DNA of 64,000 nucleotides. It comes from Diplodia intermedia (taxonomy: Eukaryota > Ascomycota > Dothideomycetes > Botryosphaeriales > Botryosphaeriaceae). The first letter of the stretch is position 1. Each line of letters opens with the position of its first letter. Shown here in pieces: positions 1 to 10,876 of the stretch. Under the pieces are notes generated by a model, which was not told the origin of the DNA, ran no database searches, and saw only the letters and a list, made by a program, of their open reading frames with translations. The stretch spans positions 244,227-308,226 of the forward strand of contig JAKEKT010000038.1 in assembly GCA_021495925.1 (NCBI GenBank). The letters are read 5' to 3'. The translations under genes and the position numbers were made by a program.

Positions 1-834
1 GACGTAGGCGAGGTCGAGCAGCAGCCAGCCCGTCAGCCCCGGCCGCATCTCGCACCACGTCTTGATGTCGATGGGCAGGTTGAGCAGGGGGACGGTCGTG
101 CGCGGGTTGAGTTCGCGCCCGATGTAGAAGTCGTAGATGGGGTTGCCGGTGGCGCCGCCCGCCGCGAGCTCGCGCATGGCGTCGTTGGGGTAGGTGGCGG
201 GCACGCTGAAGCTGTGCAGGTAGACGGCGAGGGAGAGGGCGTAGGCGATGAGGATGTTGGCGGTGAGCAGCTGCAGGTAGTTGTCGGCAATGTAGGTCCA
301 GACGATGAAGTTGGCGCCTTGGAAGTAGGTTCCGATGGCGCACGCGGCTAGCTGGACTATCGAGGTCGAGAATGCTGGATCGGAGAGGTGAGCAAGGGCT
401 TGGTCAAGGGTAGGCGGCTGTCGTGCGTACCGTTGAGACGATACTTGAGCGGGCGGTCATGGTGGACCAGCTTCGTGCCATAGACTTCTTGTCCAGGAAG
501 AAGCTTGTCGAGGACAAGGCTCAAGGCATAATAGCCAAGTACCACGCCCGTCACCTTCCAGCTGAAAAGACCCCAGACACCGTCGCTGGGCCAGCCGATC
601 TCGGACCGCAGCTGCTCCCAGGCGAGGGACTGAGGGCTGAGGAGCGAAGGTACAGGGCAGCCGGTCACGTCATTGCAGCCAAAGGCAAAGACATACAGAA
701 GGACTGGGAGACCGACAACGATGGCGCTGGCGCCAAGGCTGGAAGAGGCGCATCAGCTAGGGGCGGATGATATGTCTGGAAGCGAAGACTTACGGGCCGC
801 CAAACTCGTACTCTGGCTTAGCGTGAGAGGTCAT
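1..834 (-). CDS. ERG24: C-14 sterol reductase (ERG24 family), 5' part
   Basis: Delta(14)-sterol reductase, an NADPH-dependent multi-membrane-spanning ER enzyme that reduces the C14-15 double bond after lanosterol 14-demethylation in ergosterol synthesis. Predicted exons are 834-794, 738-431 and 374-1. Splicing joins EFGGP to LGASAIVVGLPVL and YRLN to AFSTSIVQ, both in frame. Family signatures seen are the N-terminal EFGGPLG, a CNDVTGCPVPSLL segment, PGQEVYGTKL followed by LKYRLNAF, and the conserved GNPIYDFYIGRELNPR with IDIKTWCEMRPGL. The start at 834 gives MTSHAKPEYEFGGP, usual for the family. The 3' part lies beyond the window. Recognition is strong; the only uncertainty is whether the unseen part is intact. 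Confidence 0.9.
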
Positions 835-1709
835 GTTTCATGGCAGTGGCTATGTGTTGGAGACCTGTCGAGTATTTGAAGGCCAGCATGGGTTGCGGAG
901 GTCGTCAATGGCACGACGCGGAATTTCTGTTTCCGAAGAGCGCGGAAGGGGCACGACGGCAACCGTGCTGAAGGATGGATTCGCTAAATGGGATTAGGTG
1001 CAGATGCGGATAGCTGCTGTGATTGCGAGCTTTTGATTGGCCGTCATCGAAGCGAAACTGTTTGAATGTCAGCAAGGAGCAGCACTGTGTCGGTTCAGTT
1101 TTTTGACCCGTTATACTTGAAAACCTGCTCCAGAGTTTGTGACAGCTGGAAGAAAGGAGGCAGCGACGTTAGCTTTTGCTTTGGATCACATCGGCCCGGC
1201 CCGACATGCTCCGATCCAGCGGCCCACAAGCGACAAGCAAAAATGCGGAGGAACACCAAGACATCAACCCACTCAACATGCCGCATCATACCCCAGAATC
1301 ACCCAACCGGACTGTTGGCTTCGGCTTCATCCCTGCTGCTTTTAGCGACGATGATAGAGCAGTCAAACACCAAAGTTGAATGTGCAGCAAATCGGGGGAT
1401 TAATTGACGACCGAAACACCAAATGCTCTGGGATCCTCGCAAGATGAACATCTGCCATGGCCCATCCCACCGCTGGAACAGAAACTCATGGCCATACTAG
1501 AGTTACGGCTTCATGTTTGGAGCTGCTCTGACCCTGACCAGTGATGCCCATCACTTTTGTCGAGAAGCGATTTTCGACGAAAGCCGAGATGGATCCCGAC
1601 CTTTGCAAAAGAACCTTGTTATCGACACCGGCCACCTGGACAGGCACACGGCGGGTGACAAAGAAAATCGCCTACTCGCATCTGCCTCGGAAATAAATTT
1701 ACATGGGGT

Positions 1710-1790
1710 AGGCAGTTGAATACAAGATCTGGACGTAAGTGTACGCATTCAAACCTTATATTCATGTCCGGATCTTGTATTCAACTGCCT
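1710..1790. repeat. 25-base inverted repeat with 31-base loop
   Basis: The arms 1710-1734 and 1766-1790 are reverse complements over 25 bases with a single mismatch (T against C at the pair 1729/1771), which is a G-U pair in RNA of one strand. The loop is 1735-1765. A transcript would form a long hairpin. No open frame or known element surrounds it. Confidence 0.85.
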
Positions 1791-2183
1791 GTGAATATGA
1801 TTTGGACTTTTTGCTCTGCCCAATCAAAGGTTCAGATACAGAAATGTGTTTCACTGTTCGCCGTTGGAGGCGACAGCTACGGTCACGCATTGCAGTTACC
1901 CGGAAATCTCGCCTTGCTCTCACGGAACGCTTATCACTGGCGAAGAAACCAGCAAAGCCTGCCCACGACCTATATACCTTCACTACCTCTCCACCATCCT
2001 CATGCTCGGCAATTCACTTTTATCGTTCTAGAACCACTCGCGGCGCACCTCCAGACACGCTACGGCCGGACGAACGATCACGCGCGCTTGGAGTAGTGCT
2101 TCGCCCACGAAGGCTTCGGCATCTGGACGTGATGGCATGCGCTGGACGCCGTCCTGCGGGCGAGAACTGGGGAGATTTTCGCC

Positions 2184-2657
2184 ATGCTGGACTTACAGGC
2201 GGATGCGGATCACCCCGGGACTAGTGGCGAAGCGTTCTCGACCGCCATGGGCACTGCCGAGGACACGGCGCCGGCGCCGGACGCGTTGGCCGAGTCAAAG
2301 CTTCACCCCGAGCTTATCGAGCGGGAAGAACCGGTGTGTAGCAGTGGTGAAGGACCGGTGTGTAGCAGTGGTAAAGGACCGGCGTGTCTGCAGAGGCTGG
2401 TACGGGAGAGGTTTGTGAGGCAACGGACGCTGTATCGCCATGTTTTGTTCACGCCAAGGCAACGGACGGCTCGGGAGCTGGCACGAGCCGAAAAGAAGCA
2501 GCAAAGAAAAGAAAAAAAAGGAAGACGTACAACTGCCGGGGTCTCCCCTCCCAATCGCCGGGTACTTGGGACGGGATGCCCTACTTTGTCCCTTTCGATC
2601 ACGCGGAGGTTTTTCGCTATCCGTGTTGGGATGGTTAGCCGCGCGCTAGGGACTTAA
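2184..2657 (+). CDS. weak open frame with short in-frame repeat
   Basis: An uninterrupted 157-codon frame, acidic at the start (ATG-LDLQADADHPG) and basic with a lysine-rich stretch near residues 105-116. It contains two and a half copies of an 8-residue repeat (PVCSSGEG / PVCSSGKG / PACLQ) made by the 24-base tandem repeat. The frame also reads well for about 15 codons upstream of the ATG before a stop, which could mean a missed exon or a decayed gene. I recognise no domain. It may be noise. Confidence 0.2.
   Translation: MLDLQADADHPGTSGEAFSTAMGTAEDTAPAPDALAESKLHPELIEREEPVCSSGEGPVCSSGKGPACLQRLVRERFVRQRTLYRHVLFTPRQRTARELARAEKKQQRKEKKGRRTTAGVSPPNRRVLGTGCPTLSLSITRRFFAIRVGMVSRALGT
2331..2387. 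repeat. 24-base tandem repeat, about 2.4 copies
   Basis: Units 2331-2354 and 2355-2378 differ at one base and a partial third copy begins at 2379. The unit length is a multiple of three, so the frame at 2184-2657 stays open through it. Confidence 0.85.
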
Positions 2658-3582
2658 GGTTAGTGGTTCAACTACATTAACCCCTTTCTTTAACGCGCGT
2701 CGCCAGGGTCCAAATGCCAAGACGCCGCTACCTCTATAGTGGCTTACACCCCTCCCCCCCTGAAAGATATACTCTTTGCCATCTACGCCTTCTTCATTCT
2801 GCACCGTCTACATGCACGCAGCATTGATGACAAGCAATACTACTGTTTGGTGTTGGTGTTACTGAAGTTGCTCTTCAGCTCCCCTATTCATACTTGGCGC
2901 TCTCGAGAGCAGCTGGTCGAGACTCCCTCTCTGCCAACAGCGCTTTGGACCTGCATATAGCGCTCTACACGATAGGCGCCGGCAAGGCAGAGGATGTGAG
3001 AAGAAGTGTTGGCGGAGAGAGGATCGAGACCATCTGCTCGGAATCATCCATTCGGCCCGTGGCCACAACGCTTGGCGTCAACCCTTCCCTTCCCTATTGC
3101 AGCCGAGGCGCCTTCTCTTCTCCGTCTGATTCGCTTGTTTCCATTCTGTTCTACCGCTTCCAGACCCCATCCTGCCGGATTTAGCTTCTGGCCACTCAGC
3201 TCTGCCACATCCAAGCCACTCCGCTGCCAGGTACCGCATGATGGCGCCACTCTGCCGGCTCAAGAGCCGTGGCTGGACGTAGCCGCGCCAAGCTCGGCCG
3301 CTCCGCTCCGAAGCAGGGGATCCCTATCGTTTTGCCAAGCCGTTTCTGGCGTGGAGAGTACCGACTCGCGAGCTACTCGTCGCCACAGCAATCTCCACAC
3401 CAGCGCTGCCCGGAAACTCCCATTCAGCTTCTCGGGTCTCGATCGGCTTTGGACCTCTAGCACTGAGGAACTATGCGCTGTCCGCAGCAAGCGTTGGCAA
3501 CGGCAAGCATCCAGTGTAGCAAACGACTTCAGCTGTGGCTTTTCGGCGGTCAGATGGTGTAGTGCACTTCTCTGCTGTGTTG

Positions 3583-3590
3583 CTATAAGA
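3583..3590 (+). promoter_or_regulatory. TATA-like box
   Basis: CTATAAGA lies about 85 bases upstream of the predicted start codon at 3675, a normal distance for a fungal TATA element with a short 5' leader. Confidence 0.4.
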
Positions 3591-3674
3591 ATCGGCGCGG
3601 CCTTTGCTGTTTGTCTCTCACCATCGCCTGCTTCAGTCGTCTACAGTCGCTCATCGTTCGGTCTGCTCCTCGCA

Positions 3675-6041
3675 ATGCATTCTGCCCTTCTTTTGCCGCT
3701 TCTGGCTGGTCTGGCTGCCTCGCAGTCGACCACCTCAGACGTCCCTGCCGACGCAAAGCAGACCCCGGACGCGCTGGATCTCGACTTCCTCCGCGACATT
3801 CCTGCTCCGACTTACACCACCATCGAGGGTGTTCTGTCCCAAGACGTTCCCTACGCTACCCAGACGGCCATCCAGTCCGCTGCCGCCGAGGTTGCCGAGA
3901 CTCCTCTCAGCGTCTTCCCGGCCGTCACCACCGTTCCGATCAACGCCGCCGGTGAATCTGACGCTGCTGCAACCGGCACCCCGTCCAAGCGCGAGGTCTT
4001 TGCAGCCCCTGTCGAGAAGCGCGCCGCATGCGATTCGCAGGCCGTGATTTCCAACTACTACGACGTCGATGTCTCGAGCGTTGCCGCCTTCAAGAGCAGC
4101 ACCAAGATCGCGCAGGTGGCCAACGATGCCGTTACCCCTTCGGGTTACTTCAACAACTTCAAGAACAAGCAGGCCGCCAACAGCGCCTGTAAGTTGCCCT
4201 CCCTTCGCTCCCCCGAGTAAGCTAACAAGCCACCAGATGCCTACATGGGCTACAAGGTCCTGCAGGATGGCTACAACGTCGACTCTTGCGCCCGGGAGTG
4301 TACCGACAAGGAGGGATGCCTTGCCTTCAACATCTACTTTGAAAGGGATCCCACGGTCGAGCCCGGTGAGGGCTGCACCAACCCGGATGCTTTCGCCAAC
4401 ATCAAGTGCTCCTTCTGGGGAAGCGCCCTTGACGAGACCACTGCCACCAACGACGGCCAGTGGCGTGCCGACTTCCAGGTCGGCATTGCCGGCTCCAACG
4501 CCTACACGTCGGACAAGGTCGGCCCGTCCATCTCGGGCTGGAACGACCCTCTGAGGCTCAACAATGCCGCCATGAACGCGCCCCTGCGTGACTGCGCCGA
4601 CACTTGGACCTACATGGGCTACAAGTTCTTCAACGACGGTCCGTTCAGCGTCGAGGCCTGCGCGGCCGCCTGCGATGCTCAAACCGAGTACAACATCGCC
4701 CACCCCCCCTCCTCCGGCTACGTCCCGCTGTGCGCCGCCTTCGGCACCTACCTCCTGACCAAGACCACTTCTGCGGGTGCCGTCGTGCAGGGCCAAATGT
4801 GCACCATGTACACGTCAGCATGGGGCTCTGAGTACGCTGTGAACACGGCCTCGTACGACGACTCGATTGGAGCCAAGTACACGTACAGCTACAGCTTCTT
4901 CTACTCGAAGCCTAACGTCCAGCCCGTCTGCGCTGTCGACATGGACTACCTCAAGTCCGAGGGCGCCGACTTCTGCTCGTCCTACATCAGCTACACCCCC
5001 AGCACCTCGACTGCGGTCTCCACCACCGTTCCCGGTGTGTCCACTGTCTACCAGACCACCGGCACCACGACTACCACCACTGTCTACACCAGGACCTTCA
5101 CGGTGACTGGCACCCCCGCCAACTTGAAGAGAGACGACACGGCCACCCAGACTGGCAGCGACTACAGCATTGACGTTGCCACTTCCACCGTGTCCATTCC
5201 CAACAAGTCGGCGCTCATGAACTCGACGGCTGCTGCCTCGGACGTCATCATTGCCAAGCGTGCGGTTGCCACGCCTGCTTCCATCACCGGCTGGCCCGCC
5301 GCCAAGATCTCGGCTGCCTGCTCCAGCGTCGCCACCGGTGTTGTCCTGACCACCAGCATCTCCACTGCGCCCGTTCCTCTGACCACTGCTGTCGTCACGA
5401 GCACCGCCACCCAGACCGTGTCCACCGCGACGACCTTGACCATCCCTGCCGTCCTTCTCTCCTCGCCGACCACCATCGTCTCGGGCCGGAACACCTACTC
5501 CGACGACAACTACTACAGGCTCGAGCTCCCTTTCGCCATCAGCGCCTACGGCCTTTCCAGCACCGTCGTCTACCTGACTGACAACTCGGTTCTCTTCTGG
5601 CCGTCCAGCTCCGGCAGCAACATTGGCTGGGAGTACACCAACCAGCCGCTGCCCTACTCGACCTCCTCCTTCGGTGACGCCGCGCTCTTCGGTCTCTGGG
5701 ACGACCTGTACGTCTACCAGGGCACCAACCAGGGCATCTACTACGACGTGACCGGCGCCGTCGGCAGCCGCACCGTGGTCTTCGAGTTCTACACCTCCGC
5801 CTACGGCCGCTCGACCGAGTTCTACCACTTCACCATCACCATGACCGAGAACAACCCCGGTGTCGCCGTGTACAAGTACTACGACGTCTACCAGTCGGGC
5901 TACTCGGCCACCGTCGGCGCCCAGAAGCGTGGTGGCAGCTCCGTCCAGTACTCCTTCAACCAGGCCATCATCACCCCCGGCCTCATGCTTACGGTTGACA
6001 CCAACACCAACACCATCTCCCGGGGCTCTTTCACCCCTTGA
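3675..6041 (+). CDS. secreted modular protein with PAN-like and nidogen-like regions
   Basis: 772-residue secreted protein of unknown role. Exons are 3675-4188 and 4237-6041; the intron begins GTAAGT and ends CACCAG. Residues 1-17 form a signal peptide (MHSALLLPLLAGLAASQ). A propeptide-like stretch ends in two Lys-Arg sites (about 105 and 115). Two cysteine-rich PAN/Apple-like segments follow, both containing YMGYK. A Ser/Thr-rich stretch comes next, then a C-terminal beta-rich region with WPSSSGSNIGWEY and FGLWDDLYVYQGTNQGIYYD that resembles the nidogen-like modules of fungal adhesin-type proteins. Further Lys-Arg sites (NLKRDD, IAKRAV, AQKRGG) sit between modules, so Kex2 could cut it into pieces. 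No membrane anchor or GPI signal is evident. The family assignment is by pattern only; wall or host-surface adhesion is inference. Confidence 0.85.
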
Positions 6042-6324
6042 TCTTGTTCAACGACTCGGGACCGTTTCACGACTTGAACTTTATCACGCTTTGGAAAAAG
6101 AAAAGAAAAAAAGAAAAAAGGAGAAATGCTTCATGATGTTTAGACCTCACACGTGCCGACTTCGACCTCTGGGCCGCGGACCGGGCTTGATCTGCTGGAA
6201 GGGTATATAATGCCATAATCAAAGCGTTGTTATCTCAACGCGATAATATAGATAATCAATAAAACCTCCCTTCCACCACAACAATTAGCATTTGATCCTA
6301 CTTTCTCATCCCAAGTCTTGAACG

Positions 6325-6890
6325 ATGGCATTTTTTCTACTCTGCGTAGTCCCTCTACTAGTCTATGCCTTCTTGGTGTTGTTTGAAGTGGCACTCTATA
6401 GACATGCTACAGCAGAGCCTCCTCTGGTACGGACCAAGGTCCCCCTGTTGGGCCACATTCTGGGGTTGGTGACACAAGGTGTCTCATACTACAGGAACCT
6501 GAGGTTGGTTGACGAGCAGATTCCCCTACAGCGGCAAGTAAAGCTGATGCGAATTGGTACAGAGAGAGCACCAAGCTTCCAATCTTCACCATGTTCCTGG
6601 CAACTCAAATGGTCTACGTCGTCAATTCGCCGGCGCTGATCTCGCAGATCAATCGCCGCCAGAAGGTCATCGACAGTAACCCACCCTTTCTGGCCGTCGT
6701 TTCCGGAAAGCTGTTCTCCTTCCCGGCCCATGACATGGCGGAGCTGCTGCGGAACCCCGACGAGAGTGGCTCACTGCGGCGAGATACGCAGGTAGTGGAG
6801 CACAGCTTGCTGGAGCGCAGCATGCCTGGCACGCCGTCGGGGGCTGGAAAATGCGGCATGGGTCTAGGCGTATATAGATATTGGAGGTAG
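6325..6890 (+). pseudogene. truncated cytochrome P450 5' fragment
   Basis: N-terminal remnant of a microsomal P450. Exon 1 is 6325-6503 with a membrane anchor (MAFFLLCVVPLLVYAFLV) and PPLVRTKVPLLGHILGL. The intron ends at 6562. Exon 2 reads STKLPIFTMFLATQ, then YVVNSPALISQINRRQKV, and homology fades after about residue 140, before a stop at 6888. The I-helix, the ExxR motif and the haem cysteine are all missing. Exon 1 is 179 bases long and ends in phase 2, exactly as in the intact P450 at 31558-33277, and the two share the PALIS core, so they belong to one P450 group. A TATATAAT-like box lies at about 6202-6209, so it may still be transcribed. Confidence 0.75.
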
Positions 6891-7282
6891 AGCATCAACG
6901 AAAGATTTAGATGCAGCGCCGAAGGATTGCTTGTGCATGCAGCTGCAATGTATGCGCCGCGATTGGTGCAAAAACCTCCGCCTCGCATACCCGACCTCGT
7001 ACCTTACCCGGATTGGAAATAAATAAGTACAGGGATTGGTCAAAAGGATTTTCTGCTTTCTTACGCCTGATAGACAATTCATTAAGGTCAAGCAACCAGG
7101 AAGCAGTTCCATTTCCGGACAGTGATCCGTAAGCAAGAAAGGATTGTGGGCCCTGAAGTTGAATGCAACTATCTCTTAGCGAGTACGTAGTTCTTCTCGA
7201 TACTATCGTTACCAGGGATTAACGATCCTGGCGCCTCTCGGTTACGTTCTTCAGGCAACTACTTTACGTGCCGAAGGATTAG

Positions 7283-7379
<97 letters not shown>

Positions 7380-7489
7380 GGTGGTATGCTTAATGCTGTA
7401 ATGTGTAACGATAGCCGAGAAAAAAAGTAATCCAATAATGTCCCAAACCTAACCCGTCCACCCATCGTCGTCGTCACGCTTCCCTCTCC
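6891..7489. other. intergenic region around a poly-G tract
   Basis: The gap between the P450 relic and the GH71 gene. Apart from the G homopolymer at 7284-7378 I see no gene or repeat. The flanking sequence has ordinary composition. Confidence 0.6.
7284..7378. repeat. 95-base G homopolymer
   Basis: An unbroken run of 95 G on the + strand, flanked by ATTAGC on the left and TGGTGG on the right. It lies about 110 bases beyond the stop codon of the leftward GH71 gene at 7490. Such a tract would fold as G-quadruplex and is very hard to sequence exactly, so the length may be artefactual. The long proline frame it opens on the other strand is not a gene. Confidence 0.95.
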
Positions 7490-9223
7490 CTACACCCTCG
7501 CCGCCTTCGCCCCCAACGTCGGCGTCGGGCTACACGTCTGCACCTTCAACCCCTCCGCAAACCGACTCAGCCCATCCGCATCGAGCCGGTCCACCGCCGT
7601 CGGCGCCGGCAGCGTGCCCACATACGCATTGAAGTTGTAGAGCCCACACACGCACGCCGCGCTCACGTCCTTCAAACTCTCCCCACTCAGCACCACCTCC
7701 CCGTCCCTCACGACGCTAAACTTCTGCGCCCCCACCGCCATCGGCACCTCCACCACACTCGCCCCCGCCGCCACCTCCTTCCGCACCACCGCATTCCCCC
7801 CCGACGTCACCTCCACCGTCGCCCCACTCTCCAACAACGCCACCACGAACACCGAATCCGCGACTGCCCCGGCCCCCGCCGGCGCGGCGCCCACGTTGTC
7901 CGTCGCGCTGCAGTCCAAGCCTTTCGGCTGTTGGCGGTACCAATACACGATCCTCTCGCCGCCGGTCGCGGCGACGTGGGCGGCGGACACGGACGACGCG
8001 CCGGCTTTGTAGGCGGCGGCGAAGGCGGCGGCGACGGCGGCCCAGCCGTTGTGCGGCATGTCGTTGGCCCACTTGGAGGCGCCGTCGTCGTAGTGGCGCG
8101 ACGCGAGGGGCCCGATGTAGTGGGATTCGCCGTAGTCGTTCCACGTGACGATCTCGACGAAGCGCGGGCCCAGCGCGAGGAGGTCGGTCCAGCGCGTGAA
8201 CCAGAGGGTGTCGGCGGGGAAGAGCTGGTGGGGGGGAGGATGGGGTTAGTTGGTTGGGCGTTTGTGTGGGGGGTGGAGGGGAGGGGAGTGGAGCTTACCC
8301 AGTTCTTGCCCGCGAAGCTGGATGTGTCTTGGAAGTGCGTGAAGAACCAGGGCGAGACGGCTGGGATGGAGGGTCAGTTTGGTGGCTGCGTTTGCCTCGT
8401 CGGCGCGAGGGGGGGTTTCACTCACGCGCAACGTATTTGGACTTGTCGCCGAGCTTGGCGGTGTAGTCGTTGTCTGCGTATTCGGGTAGGTAGGTGCTCG
8501 ACGAGCTCGGGGGGTTGTTCGACCCGTCGGTCGGCCAGCCGTACCTTCGCATGGTCAGCAAGCGAGGATGTTCGCACGAGGGCACAGAAACTCACCAGCT
8601 GAACGCGCCGTCCAAGGCGCTGAAATCCGCACCGGAGCCGGGGTTGAAGTTGGGAGCGAAAAACACGTCAATACCGGCCGCAGCCCTCATGGCCGAGACA
8701 TCCAGACCATCTCCAACAAAGGTCGACACGAACGCCTTGCCATCGACCTTGAGCTGGGCGTCGCGGCTCCCGAACGCAGCGATCTTGGCTCCGACGGCGG
8801 CGGCGTCGGTGGTCGGCCATTGGCCGTCGTTGAAGTCGAACGACAGGAAGACTTTCATGTCGTTGTTGGCGGCTGACTCGTACGCGTACACCAACTGCTG
8901 CGTGTAGTTGGCCGAGCCCGCGTCCGGCCCGAAGTTGAGGGCGAAGGCGTCGATGCCGACGGCTTTGGCGCCTTGCATGTCGGCATCGAAGTCGGCGGCG
9001 CTGGTGCGGTCCGTGACGATTCCGATCTGGATCGCGGTGAGTGTTGTGGAAGCGATCATATGGGTCGGCGCTGTCATACCATGAAGTGAGCAAAGACATA
9101 TCTGTCGGCCGATTGTCTTTCCACCACCGTCTTGGTGGGCGCTTCGGCTGGTGCGGCGGTGGCGACGGCAGCAAGCCACAGCCCGTTGGCGAGAGCGTGC
9201 AGAATCTTGGGAGACCAGTGCAT
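7490..9223 (-). CDS. GH71 alpha-1,3-glucanase, secreted
   Basis: Glycoside hydrolase family 71 (endo-alpha-1,3-glucanase, mutanase), which cleaves the alpha-1,3-glucan of fungal walls. Five exons: 9223-9080, 9026-8596, 8544-8426, 8360-8299 and 8224-7490, all joining in frame to 496 residues. Signal peptide about residues 1-28 (MHWSPKILHALANGLWLAAV...). GH71 signatures are VFAHFMIGIVTDR at the mature N-terminus, GIDAFALNFG, KVFLSFDFN, the Pro/Ser-rich loop before YLPEY, VSPWFFTHF with NWLFPADTLW, and EIVTWNDYGESHYIGP. No separate carbohydrate-binding module is apparent at the C-terminus. A TTAAAAGG box at about 9293-9300 may be its TATA element. A second, much larger GH71 lies at 46564-49698. 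Confidence 0.92.
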
Positions 9224-10235
9224 GTTTGGCGATGGCGGAGTGCACTAAGTTGGAGGCTAGTCGGGAGTGGCGGATGGGATGGGATGTGGGAGCCTTTTAA
9301 GCTCAGACGAACGAACGAGCCCTGGTGGCGACCAACCGTATTTTCCTCTCTTGACAGCTGATTGGAGTGAATTCACCCCGTATTCGAGCGTTGGTTGCCC
9401 TTTTCACGGGTGTTTGGCCCCCGCATCCAGGGGTTCTCGGACGTGGCTGCCGGCCGCCTTTCCACTCTCGGCCATATCGACGGGTACCTTGTTGGGGGCT
9501 GAACGTTCGCCTGAATCTGCGTCCATTCAACACCTGCTCCTGTGATCAAGGCAATTGCCAATGCATTGGATTCAGATGTAGGACAAATTCACTCCGACGA
9601 TTTATCTTGCAGACTTTTGCCGTGGCAAACGTGAGGAAAAACCACTCGTAGACTGCGAAAGTTTTCCGGGTTGACTGAGCTGAAGCTGGTGCGTGTGCCG
9701 CAAACTCCGGTAGTTTGCATCTCGGTGGCATACACGTACGGATGTTGGCTCGTCTTCCGTTCATGTTTCCTCTATTCTATCCGCATGCAAAGTCATGGCG
9801 GCTCCCGGTTTGGCAGGTCATCTCAGCTGTGCGGCCCACTGAGCTATAAATAGTCCGCCTATGTCTCAGTTCCACGGAACGCAGGAACAAGGTCCAGCTG
9901 ACCAGACTTTGCTTTGCGAGAAGGAGCGTTATGAATAGAACCTCAATCTCGCTGGAATAATAAATGGTGAATATTTTCATGTCGTGTGTTGAAGACTCTC
10001 TGGCACAGTTGTCAGCGGTAAGAGAACTTTCAACTGCTCGTTTCGAACACATTAAAATTATTCTAGTACAATTGCACGCTCTTAATGCGGTCTTGTCATC
10101 AGACAGTGATAGGGAAGCAGAAAGCCATTATGCGATGGGTAAGAAAAAAAGAAAATCTTCGACCATTCAACCATGAAATCTTTTGTCTCCAACTTCAATG
10201 CGCCAAAAGGAATCCTCGGGTATCTTTCGCAATCC
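9224..10235. other. intergenic region, about 1 kb
   Basis: Between two leftward genes: promoter of the GH71 gene and 3' flank of the LITAF gene. No further gene, RNA gene or repeat is recognised on either strand. Confidence 0.6.
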
Positions 10236-10876
10236 TCAATTCGCAACAACTCCTGCATTCTTCTCCTGCACGACAGCTCTGGGTAGCGCGGTAGGGTTTG
10301 GCGGTAGCGGCAAGCAAAGCTGGGGCGGGCCGTCGTGAGGCTTGTGGACGACTTGCTGGCCGCAGCTCTGGCAGAAATGATCCGTGTCGTAGTACATCTT
10401 GCAGCAGTAAGGGATGCAAGCGCCAATCACGCCGAGAACCAGGCAGCAAAGCAGTGCCGTGGTGCCCGTCTGGCTGGAAGACTTCTGGTTCACGCGCGTC
10501 ATGGTCCGTCGGTGGCAGTGCGGGCAGTCGATGCACATGGGGATCTCGTCAAGTTTGTTGATTGGGACGGGGTTTTGTAACAGCCGCGGGTTGGTGGGCA
10601 TGGTCTTTTTCCCTTGATTACTGTGTGATATTCTGTGTGAGTGATAGATCATGTAATCGAGCGAGTGTGTTCAAGACTTACGGCTCCGCTCCTCTTGCCA
10701 CATCCTTTTCCATGGATACGCTGCGACTTGTCTCCATGTCGTTCATCGCAGCAGGAACAGCCAGATTGTTGCTATCCACTGTCGTCGCATTAGTGAGAAT
10801 TTTGAAACTCATATGATGCTCTCATACCAGTGCTTGCATACGCAGGAGGAGCAATTCCGGTCTCTTGACTCGCCAT
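10236..10876 (-). CDS. LITAF-domain membrane-associated protein
   Basis: 176-residue protein with a C-terminal LITAF (SIMPLE-like) domain, a zinc-binding fold that inserts into the cytosolic face of endosomal or lysosomal membranes. Exons 10876-10828, 10778-10682 and 10620-10236. The domain has the split cysteine pairs CPHC and CQSCG around a hydrophobic hairpin (TALLCCLVLGVIGACIPYCC). The N-terminal half (MASQETGIAPPAY...) is Pro/Ser-rich and low in conservation, as in animal LITAF. A GGTATAAATCC box lies about 140 bases upstream, near 11020. The role in membrane trafficking is known for the family and only inferred here. Confidence 0.88.

Larger units (their letters stand above)
835..3674. 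other. intergenic region, about 2.8 kb
   Basis: No convincing multi-exon gene is seen on either strand. It holds an inverted repeat (1710-1790), a 24-base tandem repeat (2331-2387), one weak open frame (2184-2657) and the promoter of the gene starting at 3675. It separates the ERG24 gene, transcribed leftward, from the secreted-protein gene, transcribed rightward, so it carries both promoters. Confidence 0.6.

Noticed and set aside
3735..5828. Long minus-strand frames (353 and 337 codons)
   Set aside because: They are antisense shadows of the GC-rich secreted protein gene, which has the signal peptide, intron and domains.
7259..7477. 72-codon polyproline frame on the minus strand
   Set aside because: It exists only because the 95-base G tract reads as CCC codons on the other strand; there is no start context or flanking coding sequence.
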